Assembly (NCBI RefSeq): GCF_000380165.1
Contig: NZ_KB904636.1
Location: forward strand, 118,127 to 182,126
Direction of reading: 5' to 3'
Source of the DNA: Wenjunlia vitaminophila DSM 41686
GTDB lineage: Bacteria > Actinomycetota > Actinomycetes > Streptomycetales > Streptomycetaceae
Length of the DNA: 64,000 nucleotides
Shown here: positions 50,270 to 58,981 of the stretch, in pieces
How the letters are laid out: each line of letters begins with the position of its first letter
Position numbering within the stretch: position 1 is the stretch's first letter
Made by a program: the position numbers and the translations under genes
The notes under the pieces: generated by a model
What the model saw: the letters and a program-made list of their open reading frames with translations, nothing else
Told to the model about the DNA's origin: nothing
The model's database searches: none

Positions 50270-53047
50270 ATGGCAGCCGATCCTGTTCCTCCCCCGGCCG
50301 GTGGGGACGGGACAGCGGTGTTGTCGTTGCCGCCGCAGGAGGTCTTCGCGGCACTGAGGACGTCACCAGAGGGGCTGTCCGGCGCGGAGGCGGCGGCCCG
50401 GCGAGCCCGTGTGGGGGACAACGCGCTGCCGAAGCCGGCGCGGCGGCCGTGGTGGCGGGATCTCGCCCAGCAGTTCAAGGACCTGTTCGCGGTGATCCTG
50501 CTGGTGGCCTCGGCGATCACCTTCCTGTCCTGGGGGCTGGAGAGCCCGCGGGACGCCAGGACCCTGCAGTTGGCGGTGGCGATCGCGGGTGTGGTGGCGC
50601 TGAACGCCGCGATCGGCTTCGCCCAGCAGTACTCCGCCGAACGTACGGCCCAGTCGCTCCAGGAGATGGTGCCGAGGATGTGCCGGGTGCTGCGGGACGG
50701 TGAGCTGACCGAGCTGCCGGCGAGTGACCTGGTGCCCGGTGACGTGGTGGTCCTGGGGGCGGGGGACGCGGTGCCCGCCGACTGCCGGGTGGTGCAGGCG
50801 CAGGGCGTGTCGGTGAACAACGCGGCGCTGACCGGGGAGAGCGGTGCGGTCGGGAGGAGCAGCGACCCGGTGTCGCAGGGACCGGCGCTCCAGGCCCGCA
50901 ACTGCGTGTTCATGGGCACGGACATGGTGGCGGGCTCAGCCCGGGGGGTGGTGTTCGCCACCGGCGAGGCCACTGAGTTCGGTCGGATCTTCCGGTTGAC
51001 GGCGGCGGCGCCACGGCAGAAGACGCCGTTGCAGCGCCAGGTGGCGTCGATGGCACGGCGGGTTGCGGGGGCGGCGTTGGCCGCCGGCGCGGCGATCTTC
51101 GCGGTGCGGATGCCGACCGGGCAGCCCATCGTGGAGACGTTCGTGTTCGCGCTCGGGGTGATGGTGGCGTTGGTCCCCGAGGGGCTCCCGGCCACGTTGT
51201 CGGTGTCACTGGCCGTCGGCGTCCGACGTATGGCACGGCGGAACGCACTGGTCAAACGGCTGCTCGCGGTGGAGGCACTCGGCTCCACCACCGTGGTGTG
51301 CACGGACAAGACCGGCACCCTGACCCAGGCGGAGATGACCGTGGTGCAGGTGTGGGTCAGCGGGGTGCCGCACCCGGTCTCCGGGGTCGGGTACGCGCCG
51401 CAGGGCGAGGTCACCGACGGCGATGAGGTGCGGGAGCTGTTGCGCACCGCCGGGCTGTGTTCCAACGCGCGGTTGGTCGCCCCCGACGAACGGCAGGGCT
51501 GGCGGGTCCTGGGCGACACCACGGAGGGCGCCCTGCTGGTCGCCGCGGCCAAGGCGGGGATCGACCTGGACGCCGAGGCCCGGGCCGCGCCGCGTGAGGC
51601 GGAGTACCCGTTCGACTCGGTCCGGAAGCTGATGAGCACGGTGCACCGGGACACCGCCGGTGGTCAGCACCGCCTCAACGCCAAGGGAGCCCCGCACGAG
51701 CTGCTCGCCTGCTGCACCAGCATCTGGTGGGAGGGGCGGAGCCAGCCACTGGACGACCGGCTCCGCGCAGCGGTGGGCACGGCGAGCGACGACCTGGCGG
51801 CACAGGGCCTGCGCGTGCTGGGAGTGGCACGGCGGGCGCTGGACGCGGCGCAGCCCGACCGAGAGGGGGCCGAGTCGGACCTGACCTTCCTCGGTCTCGT
51901 GGGCATGCAGGACCCGCCCCGGCCCGATGTGCGCGACGCCGTCGACGCCTGCCGTCGCGCCGGTATCCGGATCGTCATGGTCACCGGGGACCATCCCCTG
52001 ACGGCCGAGGCCATCGCCCGCAGGGTCGGCATCGTGCGCCGGACCGACCCGGTGGTGGTGACCGGCGCCGAACTGGACGAACTGGATGACCGTGGTCTGG
52101 ACGCCCTGTTGGACAAGCCCGCGGAGCTCCTGCTGTGCCGGGTGAGTCCCGAGCACAAGATGCGGATCGTGACCGCCGTGCAGCGACGCGGGGACGTGGT
52201 CGCCGTCACCGGGGACGGGGCCAACGACGCCCCCGCGTTGAAACACGCGGACATCGGAGTGGCCATGGGGGCCGGTGGGACGGACGTGGCCCGCGAGGCG
52301 TCGGTGATGGTCCTGTTGGACGACTCGTTCTCCTCCATCGCCGCCGCGGTCCGCCTGGGCCGATCCGTCTACCAGAACATCCGCAAGTTCCTGATCTACC
52401 TGTTCAGCCACAACATCGCCGAGCTGATGCCCATCCTGGCCGCGACGTTCGCCGGGTTCCCCCTGGTGCCCATCAACGCCGTGCAGATCCTCGCGATCGA
52501 CCTCGGGTCCGACGTGCTGCCCGCCCTCGCGCTGGGCGCGGAACCACCCGAGCCCGACGTGATGGACCGGCCCCCCCGTCCACGCCGGGAACGACTCTTC
52601 TCCGGCGCGGTGATCCGACGGATCCTGTTCCTCGGGGGCATCCAGGCCGTGGGGGTGTGCCTGGTCTTCTTCTGGCACATCCACAGCTCCGGCATCCCCT
52701 ACTCGCAGTTCACCCAGAACACCCCCGCCTACCGCGAGGCCATCACGATGGTGCAGGCGGGCATCGTCGTCAGTCAGTTCTTCAACGCCCTCGCGGTGCG
52801 TTCCGAGCGGCAGAGCGTGTTCACCATCGGGGTGTGGTCCAATCCGTGGCTCCTCGCCGGCGGGTGCTTCGGCATCGGCCTGATGGCTGCGATCAGCTAC
52901 CTCCCGCCCCTCCAGTCACTGTTCAACACCGCCCCGCTCCAGGTCACCCACTGGGCCGTCCTGGTGGCCCTCGGAGTTGTGCTCCTGGCGGCCGAAGAGG
53001 CACGCAAAGCATGGATGCGCCACCGCCGACCCGCGAACAAAGGATGA
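50270..53047 (+). CDS. P-type cation-transporting ATPase (type II)
   Basis: The 925-residue pump has an N-terminal cation-ATPase domain ('GLSGAEAAARRARVGDNALP'), actuator motif 'LTGESGAV', the phosphorylation motif 'CTDKTGTLT' with Asp346, and hinge 'VTGDGANDAPALKHADIGVA'. Helix 4 carries 'VPEGLPATLSVSL' and helix 6 'NAVQILAIDLGSDVLPALAL'. The latter resembles Na,K/H,K-ATPases ('...IDLGTD...PA') more than SERCA ('N..TD'), so Na, K or H transport is as likely as Ca. The ATG at 50270 has GAGG about 10 bp upstream; the GTG at 50249 is an alternative. Its stop overlaps the TrkA-like gene start (ATGA), which strongly suggests a functional pair. Confidence 0.9.
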   Translation: MAADPVPPPAGGDGTAVLSLPPQEVFAALRTSPEGLSGAEAAARRARVGDNALPKPARRPWWRDLAQQFKDLFAVILLVASAITFLSWGLESPRDARTLQLAVAIAGVVALNAAIGFAQQYSAERTAQSLQEMVPRMCRVLRDGELTELPASDLVPGDVVVLGAGDAVPADCRVVQAQGVSVNNAALTGESGAVGRSSDPVSQGPALQARNCVFMGTDMVAGSARGVVFATGEATEFGRIFRLTAAAPRQKTPLQRQVASMARRVAGAALAAGAAIFAVRMPTGQPIVETFVFALGVMVALVPEGLPATLSVSLAVGVRRMARRNALVKRLLAVEALGSTTVVCTDKTGTLTQAEMTVVQVWVSGVPHPVSGVGYAPQGEVTDGDEVRELLRTAGLCSNARLVAPDERQGWRVLGDTTEGALLVAAAKAGIDLDAEARAAPREAEYPFDSVRKLMSTVHRDTAGGQHRLNAKGAPHELLACCTSIWWEGRSQPLDDRLRAAVGTASDDLAAQGLRVLGVARRALDAAQPDREGAESDLTFLGLVGMQDPPRPDVRDAVDACRRAGIRIVMVTGDHPLTAEAIARRVGIVRRTDPVVVTGAELDELDDRGLDALLDKPAELLLCRVSPEHKMRIVTAVQRRGDVVAVTGDGANDAPALKHADIGVAMGAGGTDVAREASVMVLLDDSFSSIAAAVRLGRSVYQNIRKFLIYLFSHNIAELMPILAATFAGFPLVPINAVQILAIDLGSDVLPALALGAEPPEPDVMDRPPRPRRERLFSGAVIRRILFLGGIQAVGVCLVFFWHIHSSGIPYSQFTQNTPAYREAITMVQAGIVVSQFFNALAVRSERQSVFTIGVWSNPWLLAGGCFGIGLMAAISYLPPLQSLFNTAPLQVTHWAVLVALGVVLLAAEEARKAWMRHRRPANKG

Positions 53048-53712
53048 TCACGGTGAGAGTACTCATCGCCGGATGCGGGCGGGTGGGATCGACACTCGCC
53101 ACCCAACTCGCCGCCGAACGACACGACGTCCAGGTCATCGACGAGCGCACCGGAGCACGGCAGGCACTGCCCCCCGCCTTCCCCGGCCACTTCCACCAGG
53201 GCGACGGCACCAACGACCAGGTGCTGCGCTCCGCCGGGATCGAGCACGCCGACGGGTTCGTCGCCGCCACCTCGGACGACACCGCGAACCTGGCCATGAC
53301 CCGCAGCGCCAAACAGGTCCACCGGGTCCCCATCGTCGTTGCCCGCCTCAACGACCCGTCACAGACGGACACCTACGTCGGGCTGGGCATCCACACCGTC
53401 GCCGGCGCGCACTGGACCGTCTTCCAGATGCACCAGATGCTCCTGCACCGCCACCTCACCCCCGAACTCACCTTCGGCAACGGCGAGACGCTGCTCATCC
53501 GCTCCCAGCCCCCCAGGTACCTGGCCGGGCGCAGGATCACCGCCTTCGAGGTGGACGGCGAGATCCGCGTCGTCGAGGTCACCCGCACCGGCAGGTCCCA
53601 CATTCCCTCCGTGGACATGGCCATCCAACCCGGCGACCTCATCACCTTCGCCGTGGCCGCCACCGCGCTCCACCACCTGCAGGGCTTCCTCGACCGGCAG
53701 CTCGGCACCTGA
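53044..53712 (+). CDS. TrkA/RCK-domain potassium regulatory protein
   Basis: The 222-residue protein has a TrkA-N NAD-binding fold ('VRVLIAGCGRVGSTLATQLA', 'HDVQVIDERTGARQAL', 'HFHQGDGTNDQVLRSAGIEH') and a shorter TrkA-C part ('YLAGRRITAFEVDGEIRVVE', 'MAIQPGDLITFAVA'). RCK proteins gate Trk/Ktr/Kef potassium systems by binding NAD(H) or ATP. No TrkH, KtrB or second TrkA is present. The ATG at 53044 overlaps the P-type ATPase stop. This makes regulation of the ATPase itself, or potassium-linked co-expression, the simplest idea. No membrane segment is visible. A hairpin follows the stop. Confidence 0.9.
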   Translation: MITVRVLIAGCGRVGSTLATQLAAERHDVQVIDERTGARQALPPAFPGHFHQGDGTNDQVLRSAGIEHADGFVAATSDDTANLAMTRSAKQVHRVPIVVARLNDPSQTDTYVGLGIHTVAGAHWTVFQMHQMLLHRHLTPELTFGNGETLLIRSQPPRYLAGRRITAFEVDGEIRVVEVTRTGRSHIPSVDMAIQPGDLITFAVAATALHHLQGFLDRQLGT

Positions 53713-53732
53713 CCACCGCCCCGGACAGCGCC

Positions 53733-53752
53733 CGTGCGGACGGGTCCGCACG
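53733..53752. terminator. Tight hairpin after the TrkA-like gene
   Basis: CGTGCGGAC (53733-53741) and GTCCGCACG (53744-53752) are exact complements with two bases between. The hairpin lies 20 bp after the stop codon. Confidence 0.6.
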
Positions 53753-53812
53753 GCGTCGGCGGCGGTCAGTGGGCGGCCCGCCCGTCCAGGACCGATGGCC
53801 TACGCTGACCCC

Positions 53813-54268
53813 ATGGATGCCGGTGCCGCGGGGGCGGCTGCACTCATGGCCGTACTGAACGACGCGGTGCGCGACTTCCGCGCGTACGGGTACGAGCAGT
53901 ACCTGGCCCACCGGGATTTCGTCCGACCGCGTTTCGAGGGACTGATACCCGCGGCGACCAGCCCGACGGTCGCGGTGGGCGTCGCCTACGAACTGCGCTA
54001 CGACCCGCCCGGGGTGCAGCCGCGGGAGGCCGAGATGTACCTGACTCTGCGGCTGTGTGACGACGCGTTCGTGGTGGCGGGGGACGCGTCGTTCGACGAC
54101 CCCCAGCCGGACGACTTCGCCGGGGTCACCCAGCGGTACCTGTTGGAGCTGCCCGAGGTGCGGATGACGGACCTCGGTGAGTGCGTCGCGATGATCCGCC
54201 GCTACACCGCCCGGATGTGCGCCTACACGTCGTTCCTGGACGACGTGGGGGTGCCCCGGGCCTCCTGA
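53813..54268 (+). CDS. Conserved hypothetical protein
   Basis: I do not recognise this 151-residue protein. It is acidic, soluble and probably alpha/beta, with 'ALMAVLNDAVRDFRAYGYEQ', 'PTVAVGVAYELRYDPPG', 'AEMYLTLRLCDDAFVVAGDA' and 'CVAMIRRYTARMCAYTSFLD'. The ATG at 53813 is preferred because TACGCT at 53801-53806 fits a -10 element about 7 bp before it, suggesting a leaderless mRNA. An in-frame ATG at 53795 is the alternative. It stands between the TrkA-like gene and the convergent photolyase gene, which ends 15 bp away. Confidence 0.65.
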   Translation: MDAGAAGAAALMAVLNDAVRDFRAYGYEQYLAHRDFVRPRFEGLIPAATSPTVAVGVAYELRYDPPGVQPREAEMYLTLRLCDDAFVVAGDASFDDPQPDDFAGVTQRYLLELPEVRMTDLGECVAMIRRYTARMCAYTSFLDDVGVPRAS

Positions 54269-54282
54269 TGTGGGCCGGCCGC

Positions 54283-55785
54283 TCAGGGGGGCGCGTCGGG
54301 GGGCGGGGGGTTCTCCAGCAGTTCCTCCAGGTCCGCCAGGCGACCGAGTTGGTGGGTTGACGGCGCGGTGCGGTAGTTGCCCGCGAGCCGCTCGCGGTGG
54401 CGGTGCAGGAAACGCCAGTAGCCGGCGGTGTAGGGGCAGGCCCGGTCACCGGTGCGCTGGGTGGGGCGGTAGGCGCACGCCCCGCACAGGTCACTCATCG
54501 TGTTGATGTAGGCGCCTCCGGTGGTGTACGGCTTGGTGGTCATGCGACCGCCGTCGGCGTACTGGGACATCCCGATGACGTTCGGCAGCATGACCCAGTC
54601 GTAGCCGTCCACGAAGCAGCGGTGGAACCAGTCGGTGACGGCTGCCGGGTCCCAGCCGCGTTGCAGGGCGTGGCTCCCCAGGACCATCAGCCGCGGGATG
54701 TGGTGGGTCCAGCCCGTGTCGCGCACCTGCGCCAGGACCGTGGCCAGGCAGCGGGCGGTCACCGCGTCGGCGTCCAGGGTGGCGAACCACGACGGCAGCG
54801 GTGCGTGGTGGCCGAGTTCGTTGCTGTGCCGGTAGTCGCGTTCGAAGTGCCAGTACAGGTGCCAGACCCACTCGCGCCAGCCGGCGATCTGGCGGACGTA
54901 GCCCTCGACGCTGTTCAGTGGGGCCCGCCCGTCGCGCCACGCGCGCTCTGCGTGCCGTACGCACTCCCCCGGGTCCAGCAGACCCAGGTTCAGTGGTGCG
55001 GACAACAGGCTGTGGCTCATCCACGGGTCACCGGCGAGCATCGCGTCCTCGTAAGGGCCGAACGCCGGCAGTCGGTGGGTGACGAAGCGGCGCAGCGCGG
55101 CCAGTGCCTCCTTGCGGGTGGCGGCGAACCGACGCGGGCCGTCCCGACCGACGAAGGTGACGGCGCCTTCCCGTTCCCAGCGGTCCAGGTCGTGGCGGAC
55201 CCGCTGGTCGATCTCGTCCTCGCGGGGGTAGTGGGGCGTGGCGACGTCGAGGACCGGGGTGCCGCGTGGCGGTGGGCGGCGGTTCTCCCGGTCCCAGTTC
55301 CACCGTCCGCCGGCGGGCTGGTCCCCGTCCACCAACAGTCGCTTGTGGCGGCGGACGTGGCGGTAGAAGTCCTCCAGGCGCCGTCCGGACACCTCGCCGT
55401 CGGCCCAGTCGGCGAACTCCTCGAAGGTGAGCAGGAAGCCGCGCGGGGGGAGGACCGTCACCTGGTCGAGGGAGGTGACGAAGTCCAGTGCCCGGTGCGA
55501 CGTGGGGTGGGCGACGGTGACCTGCCGGGAGCCGACCGCCTTGCGCAGACCCTCGCGGTAGGTGTCGGCGTGGACGTACCGGACGCGGTCCCCCAACTCG
55601 GCGGCGCGGTGCCGCATCGCGCTGAGGACCAGGTGGGCCTTGGCCCGGTGGAAGCGGCGCCTGCGGAACACGGCCCTGGACTCGATCATGATCAGCGGGG
55701 CGTCGTCGTCGGGCCCGCCGTGCGACGGGGTCAGGAAGTGGGGGCCCAGTTGGTCGGCGAAGATCCAGTGGGGGCGGCGCGCCAT
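54283..55785 (-). CDS. Iron-sulfur bacterial cryptochrome/photolyase (FeS-BCP, PhrB-like)
   Basis: The 500-residue protein belongs to the prokaryotic (6-4) photolyase/cryptochrome group with a [4Fe-4S] cluster. The N-terminal antenna domain starts 'HWIFADQLGPHFL' and the catalytic part contains 'GWTHHIPRLMVLGSHALQRG', 'FVDGYDWVMLPNVIGMSQYA' and 'MTTKPYTTGGAYINTMSDLC'. Cys346, Cys434, Cys437 and Cys450 reproduce the spacing 88-3-13 of the PhrB cluster ligands. The enzyme uses FAD and light to repair (6-4) photoproducts or to sense light. It diverges from crtY, which fits a light-protection locus. The ATG at 55785 begins the family N-terminus; the ribosome-binding site is GAAAGG. No LitR or other light regulator is seen in the window. 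Confidence 0.9.
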   Translation of the reverse strand: MARRPHWIFADQLGPHFLTPSHGGPDDDAPLIMIESRAVFRRRRFHRAKAHLVLSAMRHRAAELGDRVRYVHADTYREGLRKAVGSRQVTVAHPTSHRALDFVTSLDQVTVLPPRGFLLTFEEFADWADGEVSGRRLEDFYRHVRRHKRLLVDGDQPAGGRWNWDRENRRPPPRGTPVLDVATPHYPREDEIDQRVRHDLDRWEREGAVTFVGRDGPRRFAATRKEALAALRRFVTHRLPAFGPYEDAMLAGDPWMSHSLLSAPLNLGLLDPGECVRHAERAWRDGRAPLNSVEGYVRQIAGWREWVWHLYWHFERDYRHSNELGHHAPLPSWFATLDADAVTARCLATVLAQVRDTGWTHHIPRLMVLGSHALQRGWDPAAVTDWFHRCFVDGYDWVMLPNVIGMSQYADGGRMTTKPYTTGGAYINTMSDLCGACAYRPTQRTGDRACPYTAGYWRFLHRHRERLAGNYRTAPSTHQLGRLADLEELLENPPPPDAPP

Positions 55786-56109
55786 GCTCCGGGGCCTTTC
55801 GCGCTGCGGTGCCGGCGGGGGTGGCTGTGGGTCACGGGTGCCGGAGGTCGGCGGCGGACGATCTCGGCGGCACCCATTGTGCCGCCGGTGGACGGTTCAC
55901 CGGGGGACGGCGCGCGGGGGGCGTGTCCCGCCCCGGGCGGGGGGTGCCGGCGTGTTGGGCGCCACCGGTGTGGGCCGGGACGGGGGTGCCGCCGATACGC
56001 TGCCTCTGACCTGCACCGTTGTCCGCCCGGGCCAGCCACCCCGTGGTGGGGGGTGCGCCGCTGCTCGTGGGCCCGCGGGGTGGGCGGGGTGCCGCCGGAG
56101 GAGGTGGTC
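55786..56109. other. 324-bp divergent promoter region between photolyase gene and crtY
   Basis: TACGCT at 55996-56001 is a possible -10 element for crtY, but no clear -35 hexamer precedes it. The region is very GC-rich. I see no credible gene or long repeat. Confidence 0.35.
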
Positions 56110-57327
56110 GTGTCGGTTCCCGAGGTGGACGTGGCCATCGTGGGCGCGGGGGCCGCCGGGTTGTCCCTGGCCCGGTTGCTGGCCGACCCGGTGACCGGCG
56201 GTTGGGCCGGGGACCGCGCGCCGCCCGTGGTGGTGCTGCTCCAGACGCCCGAGGCGCGGCTGCGGCCCGCGGACCGGACCTGGTGCTGGTGGGAGGAGCC
56301 GCCAGGTGACCTCGACGGGCTCACCTTCGCCTCCTGGCCGCGCGTCCGGGTGTACGACCCGGGTGGCGGTGCGGTCGAGTCCGACATCGCGCCGTACCGC
56401 TACCACATGATCCGCTCGGCGGACTACGAGCGCGCGGTGGGCCGGTGCCTGGACCGCGGCGGGGTCGTGCGGAGGGTCAGCGCGACCGTCACCGGGATCA
56501 GCGACCACCGTGACGACGCGGCGGAGGTGCGCTGTGTGCTCCCGGGAGGGGCCCGGTGGCAGGTGCGGGCGCGGTGGGTCTTCGACTCCCGGCCGCCGAG
56601 TCCGTTGCCCGCCGCCCGCACCGTGCTGCTGCAGCACTTCCGGGGCTGGTTCGTGCGCACCCGGGAGCCGCGGTTCGACCCGGACGTCGTGGTGCTGATG
56701 GACCTGCGGGTTCCGCAGCCGGAGTGCGGCCTGGCCTTCGGGTACGTGGTGCCGTTCGATCGGTGCGCCGCACTCGTGGAGTACACCGGGTTCTCCCGTG
56801 CGGTGCTGGGGGTCGCCGCGTACGAGACCGCGCTCCGCCGGTACGCCGGGGACGTCCTGGGCCTGGGGCGGTACCGGGTGGAGGCGGCCGAACAGGGGGT
56901 CATCGTGATGACCGACGCGGTGTTCCCCCGCCGGGTCGGCAGGCGCGTCTTCCGGATCGGGGCGGCCGGCGGCGCCACCCGGCCCTCGACCGGTTACACC
57001 TTCGCCGCCACGCAACGGCAGGTCCGGGCCGTCGCAGCGGCCTACGCGGCGGGGCGCACGCCGGTTCCCCCTCCGGCGTACTCGGCGCGGGCGCGTGCGT
57101 TGGACGCGGTGCTGCTCCGGGCCCTGGACACCGGTCGGGTGGAGGGCGCGGACTTCTTCGCTCGTCTGTTCCGCCGTAACCGGGCCGGTACCCTGCTCCG
57201 TTTCCTTGACGGGAGCACACGTTGGCACCAGGACGCGCGGATCGGTCTGACCACGCCCGTGGGGCCGATGCTGCGCACCGCCGTGGAGCTCCCGTGGGTG
57301 CGGCGTGGCGCCGCTGGTGGCGGCTGA
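56110..57327 (+). CDS. crtY: Lycopene beta-cyclase
   Basis: The 405-residue flavoprotein has an N-terminal dinucleotide fold ('VDVAIVGAGAAGLSLARLLA') and CrtY segments: 'LRPADRTWCWWEEPPGDLDG', 'PYRYHMIRSADYERAVGRCL', 'VFDSRPPSPLP', 'LLQHFRGWFVRT' and 'GAAGGATRPSTGYTFAATQR'. It forms beta-ionone rings on lycopene to give beta-carotene at the membrane. The GTG at 56110 has GGAGGAGG about 6 bp upstream; text further upstream in the frame is not protein-like. crtU follows after 51 bp on the same strand, so the two are likely co-transcribed. Confidence 0.93.
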   Translation: MSVPEVDVAIVGAGAAGLSLARLLADPVTGGWAGDRAPPVVVLLQTPEARLRPADRTWCWWEEPPGDLDGLTFASWPRVRVYDPGGGAVESDIAPYRYHMIRSADYERAVGRCLDRGGVVRRVSATVTGISDHRDDAAEVRCVLPGGARWQVRARWVFDSRPPSPLPAARTVLLQHFRGWFVRTREPRFDPDVVVLMDLRVPQPECGLAFGYVVPFDRCAALVEYTGFSRAVLGVAAYETALRRYAGDVLGLGRYRVEAAEQGVIVMTDAVFPRRVGRRVFRIGAAGGATRPSTGYTFAATQRQVRAVAAAYAAGRTPVPPPAYSARARALDAVLLRALDTGRVEGADFFARLFRRNRAGTLLRFLDGSTRWHQDARIGLTTPVGPMLRTAVELPWVRRGAAGGG

Positions 57328-57378
57328 GGCCGGGTCCGCTCCCCGGCCCGGTCCGTGGTCGTTCGTGGAGGAGGTGCG

Positions 57379-58950
57379 GTGCGCGGTTGGCGTGACCCCC
57401 GGCCCGTCCCGGCGTGGGACGGTGCGGCGCAGGCAGGTGCCCGGGACCGGCGGGCGCTGGCGGTGCCCGGCGTGGACGGGCGTCCCGGGTTCGCGGGCGA
57501 TCCGCCCGTGGTGGGCGTCGTCGGCGGCGGGATCGCCGGTGTCGCCGCCGCCACGGTGCTCGCGGAGCGCGGGGCCCGGGTCGTCGTCTACGAACGCCAG
57601 GCGTGCCTCGGGGGGCGGTTGGCCGGCTGGCCCGTGCGTCTGGCCGACGGGTCGCGGGCGACGATGAGCCGCGGCTTCCATGCGTTCTTCCGTCAGTACT
57701 ACAACCTTCGGGGCCTGTTGCGGCGGGTGGACGACACGCTGGGGATGCTCACTCCGCTGCCCGACTACCCGCTGCGGCACCGCGACGGGTGGTGCGGCAG
57801 CTTCCGCGACGTGCCCAGGACGCCCCCGTGGAACGCGGTGGCGTTCGTCGCCCGCAGTGGCGCGTTCACCTGGCGGGACGTCACCCGGGTGCGCGCCCGG
57901 ACGGCGCTGTCGCTGCTGGACGTGCGGGTCCCGCGGGTGTACCGGAGGTTCGACGCCACCAGCGCACAGGACTACCTCGACGCCATCGGGTTCCCCCCGG
58001 CCGCCCGGCACCTGGCGTTCGAGGTGTTCTCCCGCAGTTTCTTCGCCGACCCGGCGGAGCTGTCCGCGGCCGAGTTGCTGCTGATGTTCCACATCTACTT
58101 CCTCGGGTCCAGCGAGGGGCTGCTGTTCGACGTGCCCCGGCAGCCGTACCCGGAGGCGCTGTGGGAGCCGTTGGCCCGCCACCTGGCCCGGCACGGCGCC
58201 GAGGTGCGGACCAGCACCCCGGTGCGGGAGGTGCGTCCACGCGCCGGGGGCGGCCTCACCGTGGCCTCCCCCGGCGGGGACGATGACGTCGACGCCGTGG
58301 TGCTGGCCCTGGACACCGCGGGTCTGCGCGCCCTGGTGCGGAACTCTCCGGGGCTGGGCGACGCCCCGTGGCGTGAGTCGATCGACCGGCTCCGCACGGC
58401 GAGTCCCTTCCTGGTGTCACGGTTGTGGCTCCGGCGCCCGGTGGCAGCGGACCGCCCGGGGTTCCTCGGCACCAGCGGTTACGGGTCGCTGGACAACGTC
58501 AGCGTCCTGGAACGGTGGGACGGCGAGGCCGCCCGCTGGGCCGCCCGCACCGGGGGGTCCGTGGTGGAACTGCACGCCTACGCGGTCACGGGCACCGACA
58601 GGCGGTCCGAACAGCAGCGGCTGCTGGCCCAACTCGGCGAGGTGTACCCGGAGACCCGCGGGGCCGAGGTGGTGGACGTGCGACACCTGTGGCGGGCGGA
58701 CTGCCCGCTGTTCGACGTGGGTGGCTACGCCCGGCGGCCGGGCGTGCGCACCCCCGACCCCCGCGTGGTGCTCGCCGGGGACCTGGTCAGCAGCCGCCTA
58801 CCGGTGGCGCTGATGGAACGGGCGGCGACCACCGGCATCGAGGCGGCCAACGCGTTGCTGGAACGGTGGGGTGTTCGGGGCCACACCCTGTGGACCGTCC
58901 CGGTGGCCGGCAGGTCCGCGGCACTGCGGGCGCTGGCCGCGCTCGCCTGA
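57379..58950 (+). CDS. crtU: Carotenoid desaturase/methyltransferase (beta-carotene to isorenieratene)
   Basis: The 523-residue protein is a CrtU/CrtI-type flavoprotein. FAD motif: 'VVGVVGGGIAGVAAATVLAE'; then 'LGGRLAGWPVRLADGS' and 'TMSRGFHAFFRQYYNLRGLL', which are characteristic of CrtU. The C-terminus has 'VLAGDLVSSRLPVALMERAA'. CrtU aromatises beta-ionone rings by desaturation and methyl shift, producing isorenieratene. The GTG at 57379 has GGAGGAGG 4 bp upstream; this leaves an N-terminal extension of about 45 residues before the FAD fold. Its stop lies within a hairpin shared with the convergent Rieske gene. Confidence 0.92.
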   Translation: MRGWRDPRPVPAWDGAAQAGARDRRALAVPGVDGRPGFAGDPPVVGVVGGGIAGVAAATVLAERGARVVVYERQACLGGRLAGWPVRLADGSRATMSRGFHAFFRQYYNLRGLLRRVDDTLGMLTPLPDYPLRHRDGWCGSFRDVPRTPPWNAVAFVARSGAFTWRDVTRVRARTALSLLDVRVPRVYRRFDATSAQDYLDAIGFPPAARHLAFEVFSRSFFADPAELSAAELLLMFHIYFLGSSEGLLFDVPRQPYPEALWEPLARHLARHGAEVRTSTPVREVRPRAGGGLTVASPGGDDDVDAVVLALDTAGLRALVRNSPGLGDAPWRESIDRLRTASPFLVSRLWLRRPVAADRPGFLGTSGYGSLDNVSVLERWDGEAARWAARTGGSVVELHAYAVTGTDRRSEQQRLLAQLGEVYPETRGAEVVDVRHLWRADCPLFDVGGYARRPGVRTPDPRVVLAGDLVSSRLPVALMERAATTGIEAANALLERWGVRGHTLWTVPVAGRSAALRALAALA

Positions 58951-58981
58951 CCCCCGGACGCCGCGGCGGCCGGGGGTCAGG
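58946..58981. terminator. Hairpin spanning the stop codons of both convergent genes
   Basis: CCTGACCCCCGG (58946-58957) and CCGGGGGTCAGG (58970-58981) are perfect 12-bp arms around a 12-base loop. The left arm includes the crtU TGA and the right arm includes the Rieske gene stop. Confidence 0.7.

Noticed and set aside
54397..56109. Plus-strand frame running from inside the photolyase region into crtY
   Set aside because: It is antisense to the photolyase gene, and the part upstream of 56110 has no homology; crtY has its own strong ribosome-binding site.
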